Counted from the first letter of the stretch, positions 1-11,089 are shown. The stretch is 64,000 bases of DNA from Clavibacter sp. VKM Ac-2872 (GCF_015351105.1 NZ_JADKRR010000003.1:221168-285167), one strand, 5' to 3'. A program made the numbers and translations. The notes: a model not told the origin generated them from the letters alone.

Positions 1-293
1 GACGAGCACAGCTCCATCACGAGGTACGGCCGGCCGTCGGCCGCGACGGACGCCTGGTGCACGGTGAGCACCGAGGGGTGGGCGCTGAGCTGCGCCATGA
101 GGTCGGCCTCGGCGCGGAACATCGCGCGCAGGCGGTCGGTCACGATCTCCGCGAGCATCACCTTCACGGCGACCTGGCGCCGCGGCATGTCCTGCTCGTA
201 GAGGAACACGTCGGCGAAGCCGCCGGAACCGAGGACCGTCACGTAGGTGAACCCCGGCAGCACCGGCGGGGCGGACGGCAGGCGTCTGGCCAT
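1..293 (-). CDS. Serine/threonine protein kinase, N-terminal part (cut by window edge)
   Basis: This is the first 97 residues of a Hanks-type protein kinase; the rest lies before the window. The glycine-rich ATP loop is visible as GSGGFADVF (G22, G24) followed by the ATP-anchoring lysine in QVAVKVM (K44) and an alphaC-like stretch with a glutamate (FRAEADLM). It would phosphorylate Ser/Thr on cytosolic targets using ATP. The ATG at 293 is preceded by a good ribosome site (GAAGAGGGGG). The gene is downstream of gltA on the same strand but a hairpin lies between them. Whether it has a membrane segment or sensor domain cannot be seen here. Confidence 0.85.
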   Translation of the reverse strand, partial: MARRLPSAPPVLPGFTYVTVLGSGGFADVFLYEQDMPRRQVAVKVMLAEIVTDRLRAMFRAEADLMAQLSAHPSVLTVHQASVAADGRPYLVMELCS

Positions 294-371
294 GGCCCCC
301 TCTTCGGGTCGGGACCGACGGCAGGGGCTGTTGCGGGCGGCGGATTGATCTCTCGCTGTGAGACGAGTCTA

Positions 372-407
372 GGTCGCCGATCCGCGCGGGTACACGGGTC
401 GGCGACC
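372..407 (-). terminator. Hairpin after citrate synthase gene
   Basis: A perfect 9-bp stem (GGTCGCCGA with TCGGCGACC) with a GC-rich loop lies 44 bases past the gltA stop. There is no clear T-run, which is common in high-GC actinobacteria. It probably separates gltA from the kinase gene. Confidence 0.45.
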
Positions 408-450
408 TCCGGACGCCCCCTCTTCGGGAGCGACGATCGTGCTGGTCGGG

Positions 451-1791
451 CTAGTCGCGCGGCGGCAGGTCGCGCGCGGGCTGGCCGATGTAGAGCTGCT
501 GCGGACGGCCGATCTTGGTGGCCTGGTCCTCGTTCATCTCGCGCCAGTGCGCGATCCAGCCGGGCAGGCGCCCGATGGTGAACAGCGCCGTGAACATGCG
601 CGTGGGGAAGCCCATCGCCTTGTAGATGACGCCCGTGTAGAAGTCGACGTTCGGGTAGAGCTTGCGCTCGATGAAGTAGTCGTCGGCGAGCGCGACGGCC
701 TCGAGCTCCTTGGCGATGTCGAGCAGCGGGTCCTGGATCCCGAGGGCCGCGAGCACCTCGTCGGCGCTCTCCTTCACGAGGCGGGCGCGCGGGTCGAAGT
801 TCTTGTAGACGCGGTGCCCGAAGCCCATGAGGCGGACGCCGTCCTCCTTGTTCTTCACGCGCTCGACGTAGCGGTCGACGCCCTCGCCGGAGTCGCGGAT
901 GCGGCCGAGCATCGCGAGCACGGCCTCGTTCGCGCCGCCGTGCAGCGGCCCGAAGAGCGCGCCGATGCCGGCGGAGACGGAGGAGAACATGTTCGCCTCG
1001 GTGGATCCGACGAGCCGCACGGTCGACGTCGACGCGTTCTGCTCGTGGTCCTCGTGCAGGATCAGCAGGCGCTCGAGCGCGCGGCTGACCACCGGGTCCA
1101 CCTCGTAGCGTTCCGCGTTGTTGCCGAAGTTCAGCCGGAGGAAGTTGTCGACGAAGCTCAGCGAGTTGTCCGGGTAGAGGAACGCCTGGCCGAGGCTCTT
1201 CTTGTGCGCGTACGCCGCGATGACCGGCAGCTTGGCCAGCAGGCGGAGCGTCGAGATCTCCACCTGCTCGGGGTCGTGGACGCTCAGCGAGTCCTCGTAG
1301 TAGGTGGACAGCGCGGAGACCGCGCTCGACAGCACCGACATGGGGTGCGCGTTCGTGGGCAGCGCGCGGAAGAGCCCCTTGAAGTCCTCGTGCAGGAGCG
1401 TGTGGCGGCGGATGTCGTCCTCGAACCCCGCGAGCTCGTCGCTCGTGGGGAGCTCGCCGTGGATGAGGAGCCACGCCACCTCGAGGTAGCTCGACTGGCG
1501 TGCCAGCTGCTCGATGGGGTAGCCGCGGTAGCGCAGGATCCCCTGCTCGCCGTCGATGTAGGTGATGGCCGAGCGGGTCGACGCGGTGTTGACGAAGCCG
1601 TTGTCGAGCGTCGTGAGGCCCGTCTTCTTCGTGAGCGCCGAGATGTCGATGCTGGACGCGCCGTCGACCGCGGGGAGGATGGGGAACTCCACCCGTCCGC
1701 CCGGGTACGTCAGCGTCGCCGTGGGCTTCTGCTCCGCCTGGGGCTCGTCCGCCTTCGGTCGGTCGTCCGCCTGCTGCCCGCCATCGGTCAC
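451..1791 (-). CDS. gltA: Citrate synthase (type II)
   Basis: Condenses acetyl-CoA and oxaloacetate to citrate, the entry step of the TCA cycle, in the cytosol. The 446-residue protein has the usual length of hexameric type II enzymes. The catalytic triad is visible: H284 in FGPLHGGANE, H326 in MGFGHRVYK and D383 in NVDFYTG. The first 40 residues are a charged, low-complexity extension before the domain start (TLTYPGG). It stands alone on the minus strand, with dapC upstream. A fumarase gene lies at the other end of the window, but the two are not linked. Confidence 0.97.
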   Translation of the reverse strand: MTDGGQQADDRPKADEPQAEQKPTATLTYPGGRVEFPILPAVDGASSIDISALTKKTGLTTLDNGFVNTASTRSAITYIDGEQGILRYRGYPIEQLARQSSYLEVAWLLIHGELPTSDELAGFEDDIRRHTLLHEDFKGLFRALPTNAHPMSVLSSAVSALSTYYEDSLSVHDPEQVEISTLRLLAKLPVIAAYAHKKSLGQAFLYPDNSLSFVDNFLRLNFGNNAERYEVDPVVSRALERLLILHEDHEQNASTSTVRLVGSTEANMFSSVSAGIGALFGPLHGGANEAVLAMLGRIRDSGEGVDRYVERVKNKEDGVRLMGFGHRVYKNFDPRARLVKESADEVLAALGIQDPLLDIAKELEAVALADDYFIERKLYPNVDFYTGVIYKAMGFPTRMFTALFTIGRLPGWIAHWREMNEDQATKIGRPQQLYIGQPARDLPPRD

Positions 1792-1885
1792 GGCGCCTCC
1801 TCGAGTCTGGGTGGGTGGCCCGGGAGGGATGCGCGCCGCCGGACGCTCGTGGCGCCGTCGCGGCGTCGGATTCCGAGCCGACTAC

Positions 1886-1891
1886 AGCCTA
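1886..1891 (-). promoter_or_regulatory. Candidate -10 element for gltA
   Basis: TAGGCT (TANNNT type) sits about 95 bases upstream of the gltA start. The ten bases TAGGCTGTAG here recur upstream of typA (11068-11059). No convincing -35 is seen. Confidence 0.35.
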
Positions 1892-1952
1892 AAGGGCTGA
1901 CCTGGACACTGTCGCCTCCGCCAGCATCCGGCCGGATCCGTTGGAGGTCGTG

Positions 1953-3077
1953 CTACGCGGTGGGCGCCGCGGCAGCGCCCGCGCGGAGCCGCGCCGCCGC
2001 CTGGGCGATGCGCTCGTCCGTCGCCGTGAGCGACAGGCGCACGTGCGCGGGCGAGGCGTCGCCGTAGAACGGGCCGGGGCCCGCGAGGATCCCGAGGTCG
2101 GCGAGCTCCGCGATCCCCTCCCAGGCGTCCCGGCCGCGGGTCGCCCAGAGGTAGAGGCCGGCCTCGCTGGCGTCGATGCGCCAGCCGGCGTCCTCGAGCG
2201 CCGGTCGGAGCACGTCGCGGCGCGCGCGGTAGAGCTCGCGCTGGGCGCGCACGTGGTCGTCGTCGCCGAGCGCCACGGTCATGGCGTGCTGGAGCGGCGC
2301 GGGCGGGAGGAGCCCCGCGTGCTTGCGGACGCGGATCAGCCGGGCGATCAGCTCCCGGTCGCCCGCGACGAGCGCGGCCCGGTACCCGGCGAGGTTCGAC
2401 TGCTTGCTCAGCGAGTACAGCGCGAGGACGCCGGAGTGGTCGTCGCCGACGACGCGCGCGTCGAGGATCGAGGGCGTCGGCCCGTCGGCCCACTCCCCCT
2501 CCCAGCCGAGCTCGGCGTAGCACTCGTCGCTCGCGATGACGGCGCCGAGCTCGCGAGCCCGGGCGACGGCGGCGCGCAGCTCCACGAGGCCGAGGACGCG
2601 GCCGTCCGGGTTGCCCGGCGAGTTCAGCCAGACGAGGCGCGTGTGCGCGGGCCAGTCGGCGGGGTCGTCCGCGGGGACGGACTCGGCGCCCGCGAGGGCC
2701 GCGCCGATCTCGTAGGTCGGGTACGCGACGCGCGGGTGCACGACCGCGTCGCCCTCGCCGAGGCCCAGCATGAACGGCAGCCAGGCCACCATCTCCTTCG
2801 ACCCGATGGTCGGCAGCACCTGGTCGGTGCCGAGCGTCGCGTTCCGGCGCCGTGCGTGCCAGTCGACCATCGCCTGCCGGAGCTCCGGCGTGCCCACGGT
2901 GGTGGGGTACGCGTGCGCGTCCGTCGCCCAGGCGAGCGCGTCGCGGATGAGCGTCGGGGTCGGGTCGACGGGCGACCCGATGCTCAGGTCGACGATGCCG
3001 TCGGGGTGCCGGCGCGCCCGCTCGGCGTAGGGGGCCATCTGGTCCCAGGGGTAGTCGGGGAGCTCGCCGAGGGCCAC
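1953..3077 (-). CDS. dapC: Succinyldiaminopimelate aminotransferase (class I/II PLP enzyme)
   Basis: Transaminates N-succinyl-L,L-2-amino-6-oxopimelate with glutamate in the lysine/meso-diaminopimelate pathway, which feeds peptidoglycan and lysine. The 374-residue protein begins VALGELPDYPWD, typical of actinobacterial DapC. It has the substrate region DLSIGSPVDPTP, the NSPGNPDGR motif and the PLP lysine in SLSKQSNLAGYR (about K225). The GTG at 3077 is chosen because the open frame upstream runs through the ferredoxin gene. The ferredoxin stop is only 5 bases before it, so the two are probably co-transcribed, an arrangement seen in many actinobacteria. Specificity is inferred from family and neighbour. 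Confidence 0.88.
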   Translation of the reverse strand: MALGELPDYPWDQMAPYAERARRHPDGIVDLSIGSPVDPTPTLIRDALAWATDAHAYPTTVGTPELRQAMVDWHARRRNATLGTDQVLPTIGSKEMVAWLPFMLGLGEGDAVVHPRVAYPTYEIGAALAGAESVPADDPADWPAHTRLVWLNSPGNPDGRVLGLVELRAAVARARELGAVIASDECYAELGWEGEWADGPTPSILDARVVGDDHSGVLALYSLSKQSNLAGYRAALVAGDRELIARLIRVRKHAGLLPPAPLQHAMTVALGDDDHVRAQRELYRARRDVLRPALEDAGWRIDASEAGLYLWATRGRDAWEGIAELADLGILAGPGPFYGDASPAHVRLSLTATDERIAQAAARLRAGAAAAPTA

Positions 3078-3082
3078 GCGCG

Positions 3083-3403
3083 TCAGCTGTTCTGGATGGG
3101 GAGCGCGGCGATCACGGGGTGGTCGCCGGCGGTGACGCCGACCTTGGTCGCGCCGCCCGGGGATCCCATCTCGGCGAAGAACTCGACGTTGGCCGTGTAG
3201 TAGTCCGACCACTTCTCGGGCAGGTCGTCCTCGTAGTAGATCGCCTCGACGGGGCAGACCGGCTCGCAGGCGCCGCAGTCGACGCACTCGTCCGGGTGGA
3301 TGTAGAGCGACCGCTCGCCCTCGTAGATGCAGTCCACCGGGCACTCGTCGATGCAGGCGCGGTCCTTCACGTCGACACAGGGCAGGGCGATGACGTAGGT
3401 CAC
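3083..3403 (-). CDS. fdxA: 7Fe ferredoxin (FdxA type)
   Basis: Small cytosolic electron carrier of 106 residues. Cysteines at 9, 17, 21 and 25 ([17 protein letters not shown]) and at 40, 43, 46 and 50 ([12 protein letters not shown]) match the [3Fe-4S]/[4Fe-4S] FdxA family, and the acidic C-terminal half is also typical. The start is GTG at 3403, with GGAAGG and a purine-rich CCCGAAG just upstream. A longer frame to 3508 exists, but family members begin at TYVI. It leads the two-gene unit with dapC. Confidence 0.95.
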   Translation of the reverse strand: MTYVIALPCVDVKDRACIDECPVDCIYEGERSLYIHPDECVDCGACEPVCPVEAIYYEDDLPEKWSDYYTANVEFFAEMGSPGGATKVGVTAGDHPVIAALPIQNS

Positions 3404-3443
3404 TTCGGGCGGGTCCTTCCGGGAGCGGTGCGGCCCGACGAGT

Positions 3444-4802
3444 CTACGCGGGCCGCGAGGGCGTCCCGGCCGGGGCCGGGGCGTCGGATCCCGCGGCGTC
3501 AGCGGCATCCGGGCGCGCGTCGGGACCGGGTGCGCGCGAGGAGAACCGCGGCCAGACGAGGACCGCCGCGACGAGGATGGCGGGCGCGACGGCCCAGACC
3601 TGGCTCATCCCGTCGTCGGGGAACAGCACGGATCCGCTCGGTCCGCGCGTGCCGAGCACCGCGACGGCCGCGACGACGCCGAGCCCGAGGCAGAGCGCGT
3701 GCAGGCGGTCGACGAGGAGCAGGCGGTAGGCGACCAGCAGGCACGCGAGCGTCGCGAGCGCGAGCACGAGGCCGACCGGCAGCGCGATCCCCGCCACGGG
3801 GAGCGTCGCCCGGTGCGCGGCCGTGCCCACCGCGCCCACCAGCAGGCCGAGCGCGAGCGACGCGACCGCCGTGCCCGCGCGCTGCACGCCGCGCGGGGGC
3901 CGCGGCACCCCGTCGTCGGCCGCGGCGCCCGCCGGCCGGTGGATCCGGAACAGCTCGACGGCCGCGATGGGCTCGCCGATCCCGTGCGAGAGCGCGAACT
4001 GGTCGCCGTCGACGACGACCTGCGTGCGGTGCGCGGCGATGGCGCGGGTCTTCGCGTCGAGGGCCTCCGCGACGTCGATCGCGACGTCCACGGCGTCGTC
4101 CGGCAGCACGAGCATGCCGGCCGGACGCGGATCCGGTGCCGGGAACCGGCCGCGCGCCGCCACGCGCTCATGGGCCTCGCGGGCCGAGGACTCCGTCGTG
4201 GTGATGAGGTACGCGGGGATCCCCGCCTCCTCCGCCGCCCAGGTCGCGATGACGTGCGTGCGCTTGTGGTCCGGGTGCCCGTAGCCGCCGTGGTCGTCGT
4301 AGGTGATGAGGCTCGTGGCGTCCACGTCGGCGATGACCGCGAGCACGTCGCGCGCCTCGTCGGCCCCGTCGCCCGCGCACAGCGAGTCGGGATCCAGCGG
4401 CTGCAGCGCCACGGGCACGCCGTCGTCGCCCCACTCCATGCCGGAGTCGACGTAGCGGCGCGGCTCGAGGCCGCGCCAGCGCGCGTCGGGATCCCCGAGG
4501 AAGCGGTGGTCGGTGACGCCGAGGGCGGCCATGGCGTCGGCCAGCTCGGTCTCGCGGTGGGCGGCGAGCGCGCGCAGGTCGCCCTCGAGGTGGCGGAGGT
4601 CGTCGGGGATCACGTCGCCGCGCTCCCCGCGCGTGCAGGTGAGCACGGTGACGGGCACGCCGTCGCGCACGAGCTGCGCGATGGTGCCGCCCGTGACGAT
4701 GCTCTCGTCGTCGGGGTGGGCGTGCACGAAGACGACGTGCTCGCGCTCGGGGCGGGCGGTGCGGGCGGCCCGATCGGGGCGTCGGGACGTGCCGGAGGTC
4801 AT
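3444..4802 (-). CDS. mshB: MshB-like PIG-L deacetylase with C-terminal membrane domain
   Basis: The N-terminal ~270 residues match the zinc PIG-L deacetylases, with AHPDDE at 28-33 and HPDH at 176-179. Specific echoes of MshB (RW.., DSGM, a late HRTQVVV) suggest N-acetyl-glucosaminyl-inositol deacetylation in mycothiol synthesis. Unlike classic MshB (about 300 residues), this protein has 452. After a short linker come about four hydrophobic segments (around residues 305-420) and a proline/alanine-rich acidic tail. The enzyme would therefore be membrane-tethered with a cytosolic catalytic head. The ATG at 4802 precedes the domain by only about 20 residues. A different PIG-L substrate remains possible. 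Confidence 0.75.
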   Translation of the reverse strand: MTSGTSRRPDRAARTARPEREHVVFVHAHPDDESIVTGGTIAQLVRDGVPVTVLTCTRGERGDVIPDDLRHLEGDLRALAAHRETELADAMAALGVTDHRFLGDPDARWRGLEPRRYVDSGMEWGDDGVPVALQPLDPDSLCAGDGADEARDVLAVIADVDATSLITYDDHGGYGHPDHKRTHVIATWAAEEAGIPAYLITTTESSAREAHERVAARGRFPAPDPRPAGMLVLPDDAVDVAIDVAEALDAKTRAIAAHRTQVVVDGDQFALSHGIGEPIAAVELFRIHRPAGAAADDGVPRPPRGVQRAGTAVASLALGLLVGAVGTAAHRATLPVAGIALPVGLVLALATLACLLVAYRLLLVDRLHALCLGLGVVAAVAVLGTRGPSGSVLFPDDGMSQVWAVAPAILVAAVLVWPRFSSRAPGPDARPDAADAAGSDAPAPAGTPSRPA

Positions 4803-4862
4803 CCGCAGATCCTAGCCGCGGGCCGCGCGCCGCTCCCTGGGCGCGCACCGGGGACGGCCGAC

Positions 4863-4891
4863 TGGACGCGCTCCCGCCCCCGCGCTACTGT
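4863..4891 (+). promoter_or_regulatory. Promoter of the efeUOB operon
   Basis: TGGACG (4863-4868) and TACTGT (4886-4891) are separated by 17 bases and fit a sigma-70-type promoter. Transcription would start near 4898, immediately at the iron box that follows. Confidence 0.6.
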
Positions 4892-4899
4892 GCACGAGG

Positions 4900-4918
4900 T
4901 AAGGCAAGGCTCACCTTA
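4900..4918 (+). promoter_or_regulatory. DtxR/IdeR iron box
   Basis: TAAGGCAAGGCTCACCTTA is a 19-bp interrupted palindrome close to the DtxR consensus TTAGGTTAGGCTAACCTAA. It overlaps the predicted transcription start of efeU, so Fe2+-loaded DtxR should repress the ferrous/heme uptake genes when iron is plentiful. Confidence 0.85.
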
Positions 4919-4980
4919 ATTTCCCCACAGCCAGCAATAGGGCGCGTCCCCGCGCGCCCGCCGCCCGGAGAGGCGCACGC

Positions 4981-5883
4981 GTGTTCGCGAACTACCTGAT
5001 CGGCCTGCGCGAGGGCCTCGAGGCCGCCCTGGTCGTCACCATCCTCATCGCCTACGTCGTCAAGATCGGCCGCCGCGACGTGCTCGGCCGGCTCTGGCTC
5101 GGCGTCGGGCTCGCGGCCATCCTCGCCCTGTCCGTGGGCGCGATCCTCACCTACGGCGCCTACGGCCTCACGTTCGAGGCGCAGGAGGCCATCGGCGGAT
5201 CCCTCTCCATCGTCGCCACGGGCCTCGTCACCTGGATGGTGTTCTGGATGCTCCGCACCGCGAAGGACATGCGCTCCGAGCTGCAGGGCGCCGTCGACCG
5301 GGCGATCGCGGGCGCCGCGTGGGGCCTCGTCGCCGTCGCCTTCCTCGCCGTCGGCCGCGAGGGGATCGAGACGGCCCTGTTCCTCTGGTCGGCCGTGCAG
5401 GCCACGGGCGCGACCACCATGCCGCTCGTCGGCGCGGGCCTCGGGCTCGTCACCGCGGTCGCGCTCGGCTGGCTCGTCTACCGCGGCGTGCTCCGCATCG
5501 ACCTCGCGCGCTTCTTCACCTGGACCGGCGCGCTCCTCATCGTCGTGGCCGGCGGCGTGCTCGCGTACGGCGTGCACGACCTGCAGGAGGCCGGGATCCT
5601 CCCCGGCATCGGCGCGCTCGCGTTCGACGTCTCCGGCGCCGTCCCGCCCGGATCGTGGTACGGCACGCTCCTCAAGGGCACCGTCAACTTCTCCCCCGCG
5701 ACCACCTGGCTCGAGGCGATCACGTGGGTGCTGTACGTGGTGCCGACCCTCGTCGTCTACCTCACGCTCGCGCGGCGCGGACGGCGGATGCGCCCGGCTC
5801 CGGCCGCGCCGGCCGCCGCCGCTCCTGATGCACCCGCCGTCGGCGACCCCGCGCGGGTCGCCGACGCCACCGTCACGCGCTGA
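4981..5883 (+). CDS. efeU: Iron permease EfeU (FTR1 family)
   Basis: Integral membrane iron permease of 300 residues with about seven hydrophobic segments. It carries the two iron-binding REXXE motifs of the Ftr1/OFeT family, REGLE at 10-14 and REGIE at 126-130. It should take Fe up across the cytoplasmic membrane together with EfeO and EfeB. The start is GTG at 4981, the first codon of the family-conserved FANYLIGLREGLE region. It is first in the operon, behind a DtxR box. The C-terminal tail is alanine/proline-rich and probably cytosolic. Confidence 0.95.
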   Translation: MFANYLIGLREGLEAALVVTILIAYVVKIGRRDVLGRLWLGVGLAAILALSVGAILTYGAYGLTFEAQEAIGGSLSIVATGLVTWMVFWMLRTAKDMRSELQGAVDRAIAGAAWGLVAVAFLAVGREGIETALFLWSAVQATGATTMPLVGAGLGLVTAVALGWLVYRGVLRIDLARFFTWTGALLIVVAGGVLAYGVHDLQEAGILPGIGALAFDVSGAVPPGSWYGTLLKGTVNFSPATTWLEAITWVLYVVPTLVVYLTLARRGRRMRPAPAAPAAAAPDAPAVGDPARVADATVTR

Positions 5884-5958
5884 CGCGCGACTCCGCCGCC
5901 CTCCCGCTCCCCGCCCCATCCACCGCCCGGCTCCGCCGGCCCGCACCCCCGAGGTCCC

Positions 5959-7176
5959 ATGAAGCGCTCGACCCTCCCCGCCGCCGCCCTGCTGGCCGGC
6001 GCCGCCCTCGCCCTCTCGGGCTGCGTCGCGAACACCCCGACCGGATCCGCCGACGCCGGCGCCGGCGCGGCGGGCGCCGACTCCGGCGTCACGCAGCTCA
6101 CGGTCGACAGCTCCGCCGACGCGTGCACCGTGTCCGCCGCGACCGCCCCCAGCGGCACGGTCTCCTTCCACGTCACGAACTCCACCGACCAGGTGACCGA
6201 GTTCTACCTGCTCGCGGACGACGGCCTCCGCATCGTCGGCGAGGTCGAGAACGTGAGCCCCGGGATCGAGCGCGACCTCGTGCTCACCGCCCAGCCCGGC
6301 AGCTACTTCACCGTCTGCAAGCCCGGCATGGTGGGCGACGGCGTGGGCCGCGCGCCCTTCACCGTCACGGGTGACCAGGTCGCACTCGCGGGCGACGCCG
6401 AGCAGCAGGGCCAGGACGCGGCCGCCGCGTACCTCGCCTACGTCAAGGACCAGGTCGGACGCCTCCTCCCGGCCACGCAGGAGTTCGCCGACGCGTACCT
6501 CGCGGGCGACGACGACAGGGCGCGCGCCCTCTACCCCACGGCCCGCGCGTACTACGAGCGCGTCGAGCCCGTCGCGGAGTCGTTCGGCGACCTCGACCCC
6601 GAGATCGACTTCCGCGAGGCCGACGTCGAGCCCGGCACCGAGTGGACCGGGTGGCACCGGATCGAGAAGGACCTCTGGCAGCCCTCGCCCGACGCGAACG
6701 GCGGCGACGTCTACACGCCGCTCGGCGCCGCGGATCGCGCGCACTTCGCCCAGGAGCTGACCGCGGACACGCAGAAGCTCTACGACGCGGTGCACGCGGA
6801 CGGCTTCTCGGTCGACATCTCCACCGTCTCCAACGGCGCCGTCGGGCTGATGGACGAGGTCGCCTCCGGCAAGATCACCGGCGAGGAGGAGACCTGGTCG
6901 CACACCGACCTCTGGGACTTCCAGGCGAACCTCGAGGGCGCGCGCGTCGCGTACGAGGGCGTCCGCGACATCGTCGCGCCCAAGGACCCGCAGCTCGTGG
7001 CCACGCTCGACACGCAGTTCGCGTCGCTCGAGAAGGACCTCGCGGCCTACGGCTCGCTCGAGAAGGGCTTCACGACCTACGACAAGCTGACCACCGAGCA
7101 GGTCAAGGGCCTCGCGGACGGCGTCAACGCGCTGGCCGAGCCGCTGTCGAAGCTCACCGGCGCGCTCGTCGGCTGA
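5959..7176 (+). CDS. efeO: EfeO iron-binding lipoprotein (cupredoxin + M75 domain)
   Basis: Extracytoplasmic component of the EfeUOB system (405 residues). A signal peptide ends in a lipobox, LSGC (C22), giving a membrane-anchored lipoprotein. Residues ~50-135 form the cupredoxin-like domain (TVSFHVTNSTDQVTEFYL). The remainder is the M75/imelysin-like domain with the conserved HTDLWDFQANLEGA metal-binding region. It would capture iron and pass it to EfeU. It follows efeU by 75 bases, and its stop overlaps the efeB start. Confidence 0.94.
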   Translation: MKRSTLPAAALLAGAALALSGCVANTPTGSADAGAGAAGADSGVTQLTVDSSADACTVSAATAPSGTVSFHVTNSTDQVTEFYLLADDGLRIVGEVENVSPGIERDLVLTAQPGSYFTVCKPGMVGDGVGRAPFTVTGDQVALAGDAEQQGQDAAAAYLAYVKDQVGRLLPATQEFADAYLAGDDDRARALYPTARAYYERVEPVAESFGDLDPEIDFREADVEPGTEWTGWHRIEKDLWQPSPDANGGDVYTPLGAADRAHFAQELTADTQKLYDAVHADGFSVDISTVSNGAVGLMDEVASGKITGEEETWSHTDLWDFQANLEGARVAYEGVRDIVAPKDPQLVATLDTQFASLEKDLAAYGSLEKGFTTYDKLTTEQVKGLADGVNALAEPLSKLTGALVG

Positions 7177-8498
7177 TGACGGACCACGACGCCACGACGG
7201 CCGCCGACGCTCCCGCTCCGGCGGCACCCGTCGGGATCTCCCGCCGCGGGATCCTCGGCCTCCTCGGCGCGGGCGCGCTCGGCGGCGGCCTGGTCGGCTC
7301 CGCGGGCGGCGTCGTGGCCGACCGGGCGTTCGCGGGCGCGCGCCAGGCCGCGGGCGGCGCGACCTACGCGTTCCACGGCGCGCACCAGGCGGGGATCACG
7401 ACGCCCGCCCAGGACCGCCTCCACTTCGCCGCGTTCGACGTCGCCGACATCGACCGCGCCGGCCTCATCTCGCTCCTGGAGGACTGGAGCGCCGCGGCCG
7501 CGCGCATGACGGCGGGCGGATCCGCGGGCGCCCTCGGCGCCGTCGACGGCCCCTACGACTCCCCGCCCGACGACACGGGCGAGGCGCTCGACCTGCCGCC
7601 CGCCGGCCTCACCATCACGTTCGGCCTCGGCCCGACGCTCTTCACGAGCGCCGACGGCGTCGACCGCTTCGGCATCGCCGACCGCCGCCCCGCCGCGCTC
7701 GTCGACCTGCCGCGCTTCCCCGGCGAGGCGCTCGTCCCGCAGGCCACGGGCGGCGACCTCTGCATCCAGGCGTGCAGCGACGACCCGCAGGTGGCCGTGC
7801 ACGCGATCCGCAACCTGTCGCGCATCGCGTTCGGCCGCGCGTCCATCCGGTGGTCGCAGCTCGGCTTCGGCCGCACCTCGTCGACGAGCCGCGCGCAGGT
7901 CACGCCGCGGAACCTGTTCGGCTTCAAGGACGGCACCGCGAACGTGAAGTCGGAGGACACGCGCCAGGTCGAGGACCACGTCTGGGCGGACGCGGGCTCC
8001 TCCCCGGCCGAGGCGTGGATGCAGGGCGGCTCCTACCTCGTCGCCCGCCGCATCCGCATGACCATCGAGACCTGGGACCGCTCGGCCCTCCGCGAGCAGG
8101 AGCGCGTGGTCGGCCGCACGAAGGGATCCGGCGCGCCCCTCAGCGGCGGCTCCGAGACGACCGCGCCCGACTTCCACGCCACGGGTCGCGCCGGCGCCCC
8201 GCTCATCGACCCGGCATCGCACGTGCGCCTCGCGCATCCGGACCAGAACGACGGCGCCGTGCTCCTCCGCCGCGGCTACAACTTCGTCGACGGCAACGAC
8301 GACCTCGGCCGCCTGAACGCGGGCCTGTTCTTCCTGGCGTTCCAGCGGGATCCGCGGACCCAGTTCATCCCCATCCAGCGGAGCCTCGCCCGCGACGCGA
8401 TGAACGAGTACCTGCGGCACGTGGGCAGCGGGATCTGGGCGGTGCCGCCGGGCGCCTCGCGGGACGGCTACGTCGGCGAGACGCTCTTCGCCTCCTGA
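7176..8498 (+). CDS. efeB: EfeB, Tat-exported DyP-type heme peroxidase
   Basis: Third gene of the iron operon, 440 residues. The N-terminus has a twin-arginine signal (ISRRGILGLLGAGALGG), so the folded, heme-loaded enzyme is exported. The DyP motif GFKDGT (NLFGFKDGTAN) with its catalytic aspartate is present, as are the distal arginine region and a proximal-histidine candidate. EfeB is thought to oxidise Fe2+ for EfeO/EfeU or to help release iron from heme. Start ATG 7176 shares bases with the efeO stop (TGATG), which indicates translational coupling. The longer open frame upstream is antisense-free coding shadow of efeO and was discarded. Confidence 0.95.
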   Translation: MTDHDATTAADAPAPAAPVGISRRGILGLLGAGALGGGLVGSAGGVVADRAFAGARQAAGGATYAFHGAHQAGITTPAQDRLHFAAFDVADIDRAGLISLLEDWSAAAARMTAGGSAGALGAVDGPYDSPPDDTGEALDLPPAGLTITFGLGPTLFTSADGVDRFGIADRRPAALVDLPRFPGEALVPQATGGDLCIQACSDDPQVAVHAIRNLSRIAFGRASIRWSQLGFGRTSSTSRAQVTPRNLFGFKDGTANVKSEDTRQVEDHVWADAGSSPAEAWMQGGSYLVARRIRMTIETWDRSALREQERVVGRTKGSGAPLSGGSETTAPDFHATGRAGAPLIDPASHVRLAHPDQNDGAVLLRRGYNFVDGNDDLGRLNAGLFFLAFQRDPRTQFIPIQRSLARDAMNEYLRHVGSGIWAVPPGASRDGYVGETLFAS

Positions 8499-8551
8499 GC
8501 CGGCGGGCGGCGGGCCGCGTCCGGCGGCCGTGGCCCGGGACCCGGCGGGTC

Positions 8552-9061
8552 TCAGCCCGCGGGCAGCACCACGTACGTGGCGACCGGGGATCCGAGATCG
8601 GCCGAGACCGTGACGATGACCGAGTACGCGTCCGTCGTGAACCGTCCGTAGCCGCTCTGCGCGTCGCTCGCGACCTCGCTCGACGCGTAGCCGGCCGCCT
8701 CGAGCCGCGCCTGCGCGTCCGCGAAGCCGCCCTCCACATCCGGCACGGCGACCTGCGCCACCCAGCCGGCGCCCTCGGGCGCCGCTCCGCCGCCGAGCAG
8801 CTTGCCGTCCGCGAAGGGCACGGCATCCGACGGGAACGAGGGGGGCACGTGGCCGTCCGTGGAGACCTGCACCTTGCCGAGCGTGTCGCCGATCACGTCC
8901 TCGACGCTGTGGCGCACCTGCTTGACGCCCTCGTGCGCGGCGTCGCGGACGACGTCGCCGACCTGGCTGCATCCGGCGAGCACGAGGCCCGGGACGAGGA
9001 CGAGCCCGGCCACCAGTCCCCTCCTGCGGAGGGGCCGGACGGACGGGCTCGTCGGGGTCAT
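8552..9061 (-). CDS. Small lipoprotein of unknown function
   Basis: A 169-residue protein with a positively charged start, a hydrophobic core and a lipobox LAGC near residue 31, so it should be a lipid-anchored surface protein. The mature part has a short helical start (QVGDVVRDAAHEGVKQVRHSVEDVIGD) and a compact alpha/beta region of about 100 residues; no family was recognised. It begins 6 bases after the typA stop on the same strand and probably shares its transcript. It is convergent with efeB. Confidence 0.75.
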   Translation of the reverse strand: MTPTSPSVRPLRRRGLVAGLVLVPGLVLAGCSQVGDVVRDAAHEGVKQVRHSVEDVIGDTLGKVQVSTDGHVPPSFPSDAVPFADGKLLGGGAAPEGAGWVAQVAVPDVEGGFADAQARLEAAGYASSEVASDAQSGYGRFTTDAYSVIVTVSADLGSPVATYVVLPAG

Positions 9062-9067
9062 GCTGCG

Positions 9068-10975
<1,908 letters not shown>

Positions 10976-11089
10976 AGTGCTGTCCTTCAGTGGAGAGGGT
11001 GCCGGCCTTGTCATCAAGGGAGGAGGGCGAAGAGCCGCCGTCTGCTATTCCCAGCGACCTACAGCCTACCGTGCCGACGCAAGCCGGGC

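Noticed and set aside
1953-3344. A possible ferredoxin-aminotransferase fusion in one long frame
   Set aside because: The upstream part is a shadow frame of fdxA; the aminotransferase family begins at the GTG at 3077, right after the fdxA stop.
4885-7227. A 780-residue minus-strand frame over efeU/efeO
   Set aside because: Opposite the clearly coding efe genes, highly biased composition, no start signal.
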